A stretch of DNA of 48,975 bases from Acidobacteriota bacterium (GTDB lineage: Bacteria; Acidobacteriota; Vicinamibacteria; Vicinamibacterales; SCN-69-37), in contig JABMNV010000030.1 in NCBI GenBank assembly GCA_013203475.1, forward strand, positions 1 to 48,975, read 5' to 3'. This document shows, piece after piece, positions 25,550-34,117 of this stretch (the first letter of the stretch is position 1; the number at the start of each line of letters is the position of its first letter). The notes beneath the pieces are model-generated. The model searched no databases and had not been told where the DNA came from. It saw only the letters and a program-made list of their open reading frames with translations. The position numbers were made by a program, and so were the translations under genes.

Positions 25550-26271
25550 GGTCCCTCCTGGTCGTGATGCCGACCTACAACGAACGCGTCAATCTGGAAT
25601 CGGTCGTGGCCGGCATTCTCGCGCACGACTTCGCTCGCGTCCTTGTCGTCGACGATGCCTCGCCAGATGGCACCGGGGAGCTCGCTGACGCGCTGGCCGC
25701 TCAACACCCGGGGCGCGTCGAGGTGCTGCATCGCACGGGCCCACGCGGACTGGGACGGTCCTACGTCGACGGCCTGCGACACGCCCTTGCCTCGGATGCC
25801 GAGACGATCTGTCAGATGGATGCTGACCTCTCGCACGACCCCGCCTATCTGCCGGATCTGGCGGCCGCACTGGATCACTATGATCTTGTAATCGGCTCGC
25901 GCTACCTGAACGGCGTCAGCGTGGTGAACTGGCCGCTCCATCGGATCTTTCTCTCGGCGTTTGCAAACCGGTACATCCGCTTCATCACCGGCCTGAGCCC
26001 CAATGACTGCACCAGCGCCTATCGCGCCTGGCGCCGTGACGCGCTGGCCCGGCTCCCGCTGGGGAACACGCGAACCAGCGGGTACGCGTTTCTTCCTGAG
26101 ATGCTGGTCGAAGCCGCTCGTGGCGGTTGCCGGATCGGCGAGGTGCCGATCATTTTTATCGAGCGTCAAAAGGGCTATTCCAAAGTATCCGGCCCTGTCC
26201 TTCTTGAGTCGCTCCTGGCGCCGTGGCGCATCATCCTTCGCGGTGGGCGTCTGCGGCGACCCCGGTCATGA
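25546..26271 (+). CDS. polyprenol monophosphomannose synthase-like GT2
   Basis: The 241-residue soluble GT-A protein matches the single-domain dolichol-phosphate mannose synthase type: LLVVMPTYNERVNLESVV, VVDDASPDGTGELAD, QMDADLSHDP (DxD metal site), VIGSRYLNG, and the C-terminal FIERQKGYSKVSGPVLLE. This RxxGxSK-type ending is strongly conserved in Dpm1/Ppm1 enzymes. It is predicted to transfer mannose, or a like sugar, from GDP to a polyprenyl phosphate. It overlaps the GT-C gene by 4 nt (ATGA), which supports a donor-user pair. The PMT-type enzyme at 43.9 kb is another possible user. Confidence 0.85.
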   Translation: MRSLLVVMPTYNERVNLESVVAGILAHDFARVLVVDDASPDGTGELADALAAQHPGRVEVLHRTGPRGLGRSYVDGLRHALASDAETICQMDADLSHDPAYLPDLAAALDHYDLVIGSRYLNGVSVVNWPLHRIFLSAFANRYIRFITGLSPNDCTSAYRAWRRDALARLPLGNTRTSGYAFLPEMLVEAARGGCRIGEVPIIFIERQKGYSKVSGPVLLESLLAPWRIILRGGRLRRPRS

Positions 26272-26277
26272 ACCGCC

Positions 26278-27492
26278 ATGCGTGAAGTTGTTGTCATGGT
26301 CGCCACCTCGTACCCACGATTTCCGGGTGACGGCGTCGGCAGCTTCATGGAGCCCATCGCAAAGAGCGTCGCCGCACTGGGGCACGAGGTGCACATGGTG
26401 GCCCCCTGGCACCCGGCGATCACACGCGGCCGGGTGGAGGACGGAGTGTTTTTTCATTTCTTCAAGTACGCGCCGGTGGCATCACTGAACGTGTTCGGCT
26501 ACGCAGGCGGCTTGCGCGCTGACACGGACGTCCGTGCGACAGCCTGGGCCGTCGCTCCAGCGGCCGTCGCAGCAGGATGGTTCAAAGCCTGGCGCGTTGC
26601 ACACAAGCGCCGCGCCACGGTCATGCATGGTCACTGGGTCATCCCCGGTGGCGTCATTGCGGCGGCCGCCGCGCGACGTCTGCCACTGGCGCTCAGTCTG
26701 CACGGGTCGGATGTCTTTGTCGCCGAGCGGCACCCGCTGATTGGGGCACTGGCTCGTCGTGTGTTTGAGCGCGCCGGAGCCGTCACGGCCTGCTCGGACG
26801 ACCTGCATCATCGGGCCATCGCGCTCGGTGCCGATCCCACGCGGACCGAAACGGTCCCGTACGGGGTGGACACGACCCGATTCGCGCCTGACCCATCCGC
26901 CCGTGCCGATATTCGGACCACGTTTGCTCTCGGCGAGGGCCCCCTGCTCTTTACGGGTGGCCGACTCGTCAGCAAGAAGGGCTTCGAATACCTGATCGAC
27001 GCCCTTCGGCAGATTCATCCAACCCTGCCCGGCCTGCAATTGGTGATTGCAGGCGACGGTGACCTGGCCGCGTCACTGCGCGCCAGGGCCTCCGGCCTTC
27101 CGGTCCGATTCGTCGGCGCACAATCCCAGGATATGGTCGCCCGATTCAACGCCGCGGCCGACATTGTCGTGGTCCCGTCAGTTCGCGACGATGCAGGAAA
27201 CGTGGATGGACTACCAAATTTTGCGCTCGAGGCGCTCGCCTCTGCGACTCCCGTCGTGGCGACCATCGCCGGGGGTCTGCCACAGGCCATCACCGATGGT
27301 GACAACGGCCTCCTGGTGCCCGAGCGGGATGCTGGCGCCCTTGCGGCGGCACTGACGCGCCTGCTCGCCTCACCGGACACGGGACACACCCTCGGCGCCA
27401 GTGCCCGCGCGAGAGTCCTGGCCGATCACTCGTGGACCAAAACGGCAGAACGCATGGTCGCGGCGTACGCCCGCGCTCGTCTCAGAGACTAG
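26278..27492 (+). CDS. glycosyltransferase family 4 (GT-B)
   Basis: The 404-residue protein has the GT4 plan: VVVMVATSYPRFPGDGVGSFM with an acceptor-side glycine loop, MHGHWVIPGG and SLHGSDVF in the N-terminal domain, VPYGVDTTRF at the hinge, then LLFTGGRLVSKKGFEYLI and IAGDGDLAASL in the donor domain. The donor-site block is DGLPNFALEALASATPVVAT, with Glu in place as the second acid of the motif. It starts 6 nt after the mannose synthase-like gene. The specific sugar is unknown. Confidence 0.87.
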   Translation: MREVVVMVATSYPRFPGDGVGSFMEPIAKSVAALGHEVHMVAPWHPAITRGRVEDGVFFHFFKYAPVASLNVFGYAGGLRADTDVRATAWAVAPAAVAAGWFKAWRVAHKRRATVMHGHWVIPGGVIAAAAARRLPLALSLHGSDVFVAERHPLIGALARRVFERAGAVTACSDDLHHRAIALGADPTRTETVPYGVDTTRFAPDPSARADIRTTFALGEGPLLFTGGRLVSKKGFEYLIDALRQIHPTLPGLQLVIAGDGDLAASLRARASGLPVRFVGAQSQDMVARFNAAADIVVVPSVRDDAGNVDGLPNFALEALASATPVVATIAGGLPQAITDGDNGLLVPERDAGALAAALTRLLASPDTGHTLGASARARVLADHSWTKTAERMVAAYARARLRD

Positions 27493-27553
27493 CCATGAGC
27501 GCCGATAGCCTTGTGACCGTTCGAGACGGCATGTTAGCGTTTACAACACGTTA

Positions 27554-28300
27554 ATGGTCACCGATCCTTCGTCCAAGACCCCCGGGTTGAGTATATTTTT
27601 TCCGGCCTACAACGATAGCGGAACGATCGCGAGCCTGGTCATTGAGGCACGGAGCGCCGCACAGAAACTGACGGGAGACTTCGAGATCATTGTGGTCAAC
27701 GACGGCAGCGCCGATCACACCGCCGAGATCGTGGACGAGTTGGTCCGCACCTATCCGGAAGTCCGAACGATCCATCATCCGACAAACCGGGGCTATGGCG
27801 GTGCCCTCCGGTCAGGTTTTTCCGGCTCCCGCAAGGAACTCATCTTTTACACCGATGGCGACGCCCAGTACGATCCGGCGGAGATGGCAACCCTGTGGAG
27901 CAGGATGGCCCCGGGCGTTGACGTGGTCAATGGATACAAGATCAGTCGGTCTGACCCCCTGCACCGAATCATCATCGGAAGGATCTACCACCATACCGTC
28001 AAGTTGCTGTTCGGACTGAAAGTGCGTGACGTGGATTGTGACTTCCGCCTGATTCGTCGCTCCGTGTTTGACCGGATCACGCTCGAGCACAACAGCGGCG
28101 TGATTTGCCTGGAACTCATGAAGAAACTGACGGACGCGCGATGCCGCATCGAAGAGGTCCCCGTGCATCACTACCATCGGGCTTTCGGCAAGTCACAATT
28201 CTTCAATTTTCCGCGGCTGTGGCGCACGGCCATCGACCTGATCAAGCTGTGGATCAAACTGGTCATCGTCGGCGCTCACCGGAAGGCCGACCCCGCATGA
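27554..28300 (+). CDS. GT2 glycosyltransferase (dolichol-phosphate-mannose-synthase-like)
   Basis: The 248-residue protein has the GT-A motifs LSIFFPAYNDSGTIASLV, VNDGSADHTAEI, YTDGDAQYDPAEM (metal site) and VRDVDCDFRLIRR. A hydrophobic C-terminal helix (LIKLWIKLVIVGA) may lie on the membrane rather than cross it. This points to another polyprenyl-phosphate or membrane-near transferase. It follows a 61-nt gap, the longest in this part of the locus, in which no clear promoter could be identified. Its stop overlaps the start of the epimerase gene by 4 nt. Confidence 0.82.
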   Translation: MVTDPSSKTPGLSIFFPAYNDSGTIASLVIEARSAAQKLTGDFEIIVVNDGSADHTAEIVDELVRTYPEVRTIHHPTNRGYGGALRSGFSGSRKELIFYTDGDAQYDPAEMATLWSRMAPGVDVVNGYKISRSDPLHRIIIGRIYHHTVKLLFGLKVRDVDCDFRLIRRSVFDRITLEHNSGVICLELMKKLTDARCRIEEVPVHHYHRAFGKSQFFNFPRLWRTAIDLIKLWIKLVIVGAHRKADPA

Positions 28301-29313
28301 GCGACGCACGCGACTTCTACCGACATCGCAAGGTGATGATTACGGGTGGACTCGGATTCATCGGATCCAACCTCGCGCGGCATCTGGTCGACCTCGGTGC
28401 CGACGTCCTCCTCGTGGATTCTCTGATCCCGGACTACGGCGGGAACCTGTTCAACATTGACGGACTTGAACACACACTTCGAGTCAATGTGGCCGACGTG
28501 CGCCAGGCCACGACCATGAACTACCTGGTGCGCGACCGCGAGGTGATCTTTAACCTCGCAGGCCAGGTCAGCCACATCGATAGCATGCGCGACCCGGAAA
28601 CGGATCTGGACATCAACTGCCGCAGTCAACTCGGGTTGCTCGAAGCCTGCCGTCGTCACAACCCCGACGCCAAGGTCGTCTACGCCAGCACGCGCCAAAT
28701 CTACGGGCGACCCGACCGACTCCCGGTGGATGAGTCTCAGCTCGTTCGGCCGACTGACATCAACGGCATCAACAAAGCCGCGGGCGAGCAGTATCACCTC
28801 GTCTACAACAATGTCTTCGGCGTCCGGGCGTGTTCCCTTCGACTCACCAACGTGTATGGGCCACGACAACTCATTCGGCATAATCGACAAGGGTTCATCG
28901 GGTGGTTTATTCGTCTCGCGCTTGAGAACCGGGAAATCCAGGTCTATGGAGATGGGTCACAGGTGCGGGATTTCGTCCACGTCGACGACGTGGCGGACGC
29001 GTTCCTGAGAGCCGGCGCCACGGACACCGTCAACGGGCTTGCACTCAATGTCGGCGGCCATGAACCCACGAGCCACAAGGATTTGGTTGAGACGCTCATC
29101 GCCGCAGCTGGCAGCGGTCGCGTTCGATACGTCCCGTGGCCTGAAGAGGCGAAGAAAATCGACATCGGGTCTTTTTTCTCCGATTCCACTCGATTCCAGA
29201 AGGCGACCGGATGGCGCTCGACCGTCAGCCTGAAAGAGGGACTGACGCAGACGCTGGCGTTTTACCGGGCGCATCACGACAAGTACGTCGATGACGAGGA
29301 GTCGCTCACATGA
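28297..29313 (+). CDS. extended SDR NAD-dependent epimerase/dehydratase-like, catalytic Tyr replaced by Asn
   Basis: The 338-residue protein has the extended SDR fold: MITGGLGFIGSNL (NAD-binding glycine loop, about 14-26), FNLAGQVSHIDSM, VVYASTRQIYG with Ser/Thr at 131-132, and the C-terminal DFVHVDDVADAFL. At the place of the YxxxK catalytic pair it reads NGINKAAGE: Lys is at about 160, but the Tyr position (about 156) is Asn. Such NGINK variants seem to form their own subgroup; whether they catalyse an epimerisation or dehydration is unclear. ATG 28297 overlaps the GT2 stop (ATGA). The longer open frame upstream is the shadow of the GT2 gene. Confidence 0.83.
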   Translation: MSDARDFYRHRKVMITGGLGFIGSNLARHLVDLGADVLLVDSLIPDYGGNLFNIDGLEHTLRVNVADVRQATTMNYLVRDREVIFNLAGQVSHIDSMRDPETDLDINCRSQLGLLEACRRHNPDAKVVYASTRQIYGRPDRLPVDESQLVRPTDINGINKAAGEQYHLVYNNVFGVRACSLRLTNVYGPRQLIRHNRQGFIGWFIRLALENREIQVYGDGSQVRDFVHVDDVADAFLRAGATDTVNGLALNVGGHEPTSHKDLVETLIAAAGSGRVRYVPWPEEAKKIDIGSFFSDSTRFQKATGWRSTVSLKEGLTQTLAFYRAHHDKYVDDEESLT

Positions 29314-30434
29314 GCCCAGGTGCGGCGATCCCCTTCATGCATCTCCAGCCAGGTGCGGATGCGGCCGCGATTCGCGCAGCGATTGATCGGGTGATCACAC
29401 GCGGATGGTTTGTCCTGGGACCTGAGCTTTCGGCGTTTGAGGACGAGTTCGCAGCCGCGTCTGGGGCCAAACACGCCGTAGGCGTCGGGACCGGCACGGA
29501 TGCGATCGCTTTGACACTCCGGGCCCTGGGCGTGGGTCCCGGGGATGAAGTCATCACGTCACCACTCTCGGCGGCCTACTCGGCGCTGGCCATCATGATG
29601 GCAGGCGCCACACCGGTGTTCGCAGACATCGATCCGGAACGACTCACGCTGGATCCGGCCGCTGTGGCCGCCGCCGTAACCTCACGGACCTCGGCCATCC
29701 TGCCCGTGCACTTGTATGGACAGCCGGCTGACATGGCGGCCATCGAGCGCGTGGCTCATCGACACAACCTGGTGATCGTTGAGGATGCGTGCCAAGCCCA
29801 CCTGGCGACCGCAGGAGGACGCCCCGTCGGCACGATCGGGGCGGCGGGCGCGTTCAGTTTCTATCCAACGAAAAATCTTGGCGCGCTGGGTGATGCCGGA
29901 GCCATCATTACCAACGACACGGCGCTGGCGGATCGCCTGAAGCGCCTGCGCAACGGTGGCCAGAGCGATCGCTACCACCACGCCGAGTTCGGCGTGAACA
30001 CCAGACTCGACGAGATACAGGCCGCCGTCCTTCGGGTGCGCCTCCCGCTCCTGCGCGGGTGGACCGATCGCAGGCGTGCGCTGAGTGCGTCATATCGGGC
30101 GGCTCTGGCACACGCGCCCCTCGTCGTACAGCGTGAATGCGACCCAGGGCATGTCTATCACCTGTTTGTGGTGCGGTCGACAGACCGGGACGCGATGCAG
30201 GCCCACCTGCGATCCGAGGGCATCGACACGCTGATCCACTACCCGATTCCCATTCCCCGCCAACCCGCGTTCGCGAGTGCGGCGGCGAACTTCCCGTGCG
30301 GCGCCTGTCCGATTGCCGACCAGGTGTGCGGTGAGATCTTCTCGCTCCCACTCCACCCGGCGCTCACCGATGCCGACGTGGCTCGGGTGGCCGCCGCGGT
30401 CCATGCGTTCCCCGAGCCGGGCACTGGCGGGTAG
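29310..30434 (+). CDS. DegT/DnrJ/EryC1/StrS-family PLP sugar aminotransferase
   Basis: The 374-residue protein matches the family that converts nucleotide keto-sugars to amino sugars. It shows TRGWFVLGPELSAFEDEFAA at the start, GVGTGTDAIALTLRA, the Asp that pairs with the pyridine ring in IVEDACQAH (about 159) and the PLP lysine in SFYPTKNLGALGDAGA (about 188). NTRLDEIQAAVLRVRL is the usual oligomer and active-site block. It overlaps the SDR gene by 4 nt (ATGA), so the pair may act in series on a nucleotide sugar, as in UDP-4-amino sugar routes. The Asn variant of the SDR leaves that pairing open. A sensory dehydratase member without transaminase activity is excluded by the Lys. Confidence 0.87.
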   Translation: MSPGAAIPFMHLQPGADAAAIRAAIDRVITRGWFVLGPELSAFEDEFAAASGAKHAVGVGTGTDAIALTLRALGVGPGDEVITSPLSAAYSALAIMMAGATPVFADIDPERLTLDPAAVAAAVTSRTSAILPVHLYGQPADMAAIERVAHRHNLVIVEDACQAHLATAGGRPVGTIGAAGAFSFYPTKNLGALGDAGAIITNDTALADRLKRLRNGGQSDRYHHAEFGVNTRLDEIQAAVLRVRLPLLRGWTDRRRALSASYRAALAHAPLVVQRECDPGHVYHLFVVRSTDRDAMQAHLRSEGIDTLIHYPIPIPRQPAFASAAANFPCGACPIADQVCGEIFSLPLHPALTDADVARVAAAVHAFPEPGTGG

Positions 30435-30440
30435 GACGCG

Positions 30441-32927
30441 ATGATCGCGACAGTGGTCGCGCTTGTGCTGGTCGCCTATCTCCCGGGCGCCGCGCTGTAT
30501 CGTCTGCCATTCTGGCGCCGTGAAACCCGTGCGGCGCTCGCCGTCGAAGAACGTGTGTTCTGGCACGTCACGCTCAGTCTGGCATGGTCGCTGACCGTCG
30601 TATTGGCCACGGCAGCCGTGGGCCGGTACGACTTTCAGACACTGCTCGTCGTCAACGCCGCCCTCTCGTGCGGGATGGCCCTGGTCTCCGGTCGGCGCCT
30701 CAGATATCAGATCCCGACGAGCAAGCCCACCTGGACGCTGGTGCTTCCGGTACTCCTCATCGTCGTCGGCGTCTGGCGCTTCTTTCCGGTGTCCGAGTAC
30801 ATCATTGGTGGGAAGGATCCCGGGGTGTTACTCAATGAGGGCATCCAAATCGCGCAGCGCGGCACCCTGGTGATTACCGATCAGGCGATCGCCGCCGTAC
30901 CCGACTACGGGCGAGATCTCTTCTTTCCGTCAGAGCACAGCGAGGACTACTACAGCAGAGCCTTCATGGGGTTCTTTATTCAGGACCCGGCAACCGGGAG
31001 GGTGGTTGGACAGTTTCCACACTTGTTCCCCGCATCAATCGCCATCGGATATGGCCTGAACGGGCTGTCGGGCGCCCGCGAGGCCGTCGCGTGGTGGGCC
31101 GTGCTCGGTCTGCTCGGGGTCTACTTTGTCGCCGCACGGCTGTTTGGCCCATGGGTCGGATTCGCATCAGCCCTGCTCTTGGGGTTGCACGTCATTCAGG
31201 TCTGGTACGCGCGCTATCCCAACGCTGATGTGGTGTTTCAAGCGGGCGTGTTTGCATCGCTGCTGGCGTATGCCCGCGCACACCAGGATGATGATGCGTT
31301 CTTTGGCCCGGTGTCGGCCTGGCTCATTGGACTGCAGATTTTCGGGCGTGTTGATGCGTTGCTGGCCGTGGTGGTCATGGCCGGAGTGACGGTGCTCGTC
31401 CCGATCGTCACGCCGAAAGCCAGGCTGCGACTCCGCTTCCTCCTGCCAGGACTTGCGATGACCGGAGTCGGCCTGTTCTACCAAATGGGTCTGATGCGCG
31501 CCTACTTCTGGCGCGCGATGGTCTTCCTGACGAATCTGCCGCCCGTGAACGTCGCCGCCGGCGTCGTGGCAGGCGGCGTGATTGTGGCCGTGCTGTGGTC
31601 GAGCCGTGATCGACACGGCGAGGCGGCGAAGCGGTGGTTCCCGTTAGCGTTGGTTGGCGTGCTCCTGGCGTTGGCGACCTATGCCTACTTCTTCCGAGAG
31701 CCCGGGGGAAGACTCGTCGAGGCTGACGCCCATGCCCTTCGCGACTTTGTCGACATCTATCTCTGGTGGCCCATGCTCGTCGCGGCCCTTGCTGGCCTGG
31801 TCCTGTTCGCGCGCCGTGACTTCTGGCGTGACCCGGCCTTGGTGCTCACGTTTGCCGCGTTTTCGATCTTCCTGCTGTACAAGCTGAAGATCGTCCCGGA
31901 ACACTTCTGGTTGGCCCGTCGCTTCATCGCCATCATCCTGCCGGGATCCATCATCTTTGCCGTCGCCGCGGCGCTCGGACCGCTGACCCGTGCCCTACGA
32001 GGCGCCAGCCTCCTCAGGGCGGTGGCCGGCACCGTCCTGTTGGTCGTCGTGGCACAGCACTACGTCGCCGCGGCCGCCCCCGTCCTGCCCCACGTCGAGT
32101 ATCGCGGCGTCATTCCGTACCTGGAGCGCCTCGCCGCACGCTTCACCGAACGCGACCTCGTCATCATGGAGGCACGAGACTCTGGTTCAGACGTGCATGT
32201 CTTCGGTCCTCCGCTGGCCTATATCTATGACAAGCGTGTGATCGAACTGCGGTCCGCCGGGCCGGACCGAATCATGTTCAGCGCCTTTCTTGACGACGCC
32301 CTGACCAAGTATGACCGGGTCTTCTTTGTCGGCACGGGCGGAACCACGCTGCTATCGCGCCACATCGTCGCGACGCCGGTGGCCAGTGATCGGGTTCAAG
32401 TCGACGAATTCGAAGTGACGCTGGACCGCCTTCCCACGTCGGTGCATCACAAGGAATTCGACTACGGCGTCTATCAGCTTTCGCGCGGCCTGCCGACCGC
32501 GGGTCCGTTCACGCTGGATGTCGGAGACCGCGACGACCTCCACGTCGTGCGGTTTCACGCCAAGGAGCGTAGCGATGACCGGAGTATTCGGTGGACGCAG
32601 GACGTGTCGCAGGTCGCCGTGTCGGGGATGACCGGGACTGAAACTGAGGTCGTGCTGGAAATCGGCGACGGTGGGCGACCGGCGTCGGCCTCACCAGCGC
32701 GGGTCCGTGTCTTGCTCAATGGCCTTCTGCTCGGTGACATCGACGTCGCGGCCGGATTCGCGCTCTACAGGTTCGCGATCCCGCCCTCATTGGCCGCCGC
32801 CGCAGCTGAAAGCGACGAGCCGGCCACCCTTCGCTTGGAATCGACCGTCTGGTCGCCCCACGACAGTCTTGGAGTGGGAGACACTCGCGAGCTTGGCGTG
32901 ATGCTTGATACGGTGACCGTGCGCTAA
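30441..32927 (+). CDS. large GT-C-like membrane protein with C-terminal extracytoplasmic domain
   Basis: The 828-residue protein has about 11-13 membrane segments in residues 1-530, then a soluble region of about 290 residues predicted to lie outside the membrane. The first large loop holds IIGGKDPGVLLNEGIQIAQ, with an Asp in the place where GT-C transferases keep an acidic catalytic residue, and the later FPHLFPASIAIGYGLNG and YARYPNADVVFQAGVF blocks. The C-terminal part (RVRVLLNGLLLGDIDVAAGF) looks beta-rich, perhaps a carbohydrate-binding sandwich. I cannot name a family with certainty. It could use a lipid-linked sugar made by the GT2 enzymes. It starts 6 nt after the aminotransferase. 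Confidence 0.7.
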   Translation: MIATVVALVLVAYLPGAALYRLPFWRRETRAALAVEERVFWHVTLSLAWSLTVVLATAAVGRYDFQTLLVVNAALSCGMALVSGRRLRYQIPTSKPTWTLVLPVLLIVVGVWRFFPVSEYIIGGKDPGVLLNEGIQIAQRGTLVITDQAIAAVPDYGRDLFFPSEHSEDYYSRAFMGFFIQDPATGRVVGQFPHLFPASIAIGYGLNGLSGAREAVAWWAVLGLLGVYFVAARLFGPWVGFASALLLGLHVIQVWYARYPNADVVFQAGVFASLLAYARAHQDDDAFFGPVSAWLIGLQIFGRVDALLAVVVMAGVTVLVPIVTPKARLRLRFLLPGLAMTGVGLFYQMGLMRAYFWRAMVFLTNLPPVNVAAGVVAGGVIVAVLWSSRDRHGEAAKRWFPLALVGVLLALATYAYFFREPGGRLVEADAHALRDFVDIYLWWPMLVAALAGLVLFARRDFWRDPALVLTFAAFSIFLLYKLKIVPEHFWLARRFIAIILPGSIIFAVAAALGPLTRALRGASLLRAVAGTVLLVVVAQHYVAAAAPVLPHVEYRGVIPYLERLAARFTERDLVIMEARDSGSDVHVFGPPLAYIYDKRVIELRSAGPDRIMFSAFLDDALTKYDRVFFVGTGGTTLLSRHIVATPVASDRVQVDEFEVTLDRLPTSVHHKEFDYGVYQLSRGLPTAGPFTLDVGDRDDLHVVRFHAKERSDDRSIRWTQDVSQVAVSGMTGTETEVVLEIGDGGRPASASPARVRVLLNGLLLGDIDVAAGFALYRFAIPPSLAAAAAESDEPATLRLESTVWSPHDSLGVGDTRELGVMLDTVTVR

Positions 32928-32940
32928 CGCGTGAAACACG

Positions 32941-34116
32941 ATGTTTGATCATCTGCAGATTTATGCACCGCGCGAACGAATCCTGGTTGGACTGGCCGAC
33001 GTGGGCTTGCGCCCGCTGGCGTGGCGCCGACGGCGGCCCGTCGTGGCACCCAAGAAGATCCTGCTCCTTCGACTTGAGCGGATTGGCGATCTCCTCATGG
33101 TGCTTGAAGCGATCGCCTCGACACGCGCGGCGTGGCCTGAAGCCGAAATCGACCTGGCGGTGGGCAGTTGGAATGCGCCGATCGCAGCTCTGATTCCAGG
33201 CGTGACACGTCTCGCAGTGGTGGATGTGCCCTGGTTGGCGCGTGAAGGCACAGGCCTGTCGTGGCCGGACCTCTGGGCGCAGGCGCGCAGTTGGAGGGCG
33301 CGCCGGTATGACCTCGCCATCAACTTTGAACCGGATATTCGGAGCAACCTCCTCGCGTGGCTGAGCGGAGCGCCGCGACGCGTGGGCTATTGGACCGGCG
33401 GAGGCGGCGCTCTCATGACAGACGCCCTGGCGTATGACCCGACCGCGCACACGTCGGCAAACGCCCTGGCCCTGGTCAACCACGCCACGGGTGGTTCATG
33501 GCGACCGGGCACCCTTCCCGCAGCGATCACGCCCCCCCCAACAGCACTGGCGGCAGCAGACGCACTCCTCTCCCGTGCGCGTCCGCGCCGGGTCGGCCTG
33601 CACGTGGCAGGCGGACGTGAATCCAAGCAATGGCATCTTGCCAGATTTGCAGAAGTCGGCCGGGCGCTGGCTACCGAACCAGACACGACACTGGTGCTGA
33701 CGGGAGGGCCGGCAGACCGCCCGCTGGTGGATGAGGTGCGCGGATTGCTGGGCGACCTGTCGGTGATCGACGCCGCCGGTACGCTGGATCTGCCCGGCAC
33801 GGCAGCTCTGCTCTCGCGCCTGGACGTCTTGATCACGGGAGACACGGGCCCAATGCATCTGGCGGCCGCCGTCGGCACGCCAGTGGTGGCCCTGTTTGGT
33901 CCGTCCGATCCGAGACGGTATGGCCCGCTGGCTGCCGCACAGCGTGTACTTCGAGTGCAGTTGCCCTGTAGTCCGTGCGGTCAGGTCCGATTACCGCCCG
34001 AACGGTGCCGCGGCCACGTCCCTGACTGCCTCGACGGCATTACGGTGGATACGGTGGTCGGCGCCGCACGGGAACTGCTCGCGTCTTTGAGAACAGCCGG
34101 GAAAGAAACGGGCTGA
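32941..34116 (+). CDS. glycosyltransferase family 9 (heptosyltransferase-like)
   Basis: The 391-residue protein has the GT9 blocks: ILLLRLERIGDLLMVLEAI, where the conserved Asp follows GD, YDLAINFEPDIRSNLLAWL, VGLHVAGGRESKQWHLARFAEV, and the donor block ITGDTGPMHLAAAVGTPVVALFGPSDP. These are the main motifs of ADP-heptose--LPS heptosyltransferases. A Cys pair (LPCSPCGQ) near the C-terminus is also common in the family. An N-terminal extension of about 35 residues is basic and may bind the membrane. It suggests a lipopolysaccharide-like or other heptose or related sugar chain; the donor is not provable. Confidence 0.87.
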   Translation: MFDHLQIYAPRERILVGLADVGLRPLAWRRRRPVVAPKKILLLRLERIGDLLMVLEAIASTRAAWPEAEIDLAVGSWNAPIAALIPGVTRLAVVDVPWLAREGTGLSWPDLWAQARSWRARRYDLAINFEPDIRSNLLAWLSGAPRRVGYWTGGGGALMTDALAYDPTAHTSANALALVNHATGGSWRPGTLPAAITPPPTALAAADALLSRARPRRVGLHVAGGRESKQWHLARFAEVGRALATEPDTTLVLTGGPADRPLVDEVRGLLGDLSVIDAAGTLDLPGTAALLSRLDVLITGDTGPMHLAAAVGTPVVALFGPSDPRRYGPLAAAQRVLRVQLPCSPCGQVRLPPERCRGHVPDCLDGITVDTVVGAARELLASLRTAGKETG

Positions 34117-34117
34117 A

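Noticed and set aside
27033-27053. 8-bp perfect inverted repeat CCTGCAAT/ATTGCAGG in the GT4 gene
   Set aside because: Short, and explained by the common LQLVIAG codons of the family; likely chance.
27493-27553. Possible promoter (TTGTGA with 17-nt spacing) before the GT2 gene
   Set aside because: The -10 candidate (TTAGCG) is poor, so I cannot support it.
28105-28296. Upstream extension of the SDR frame
   Set aside because: It is the shadow of the GT2 gene; ATG 28297 with an ATGA overlap gives the proper NAD-loop start.
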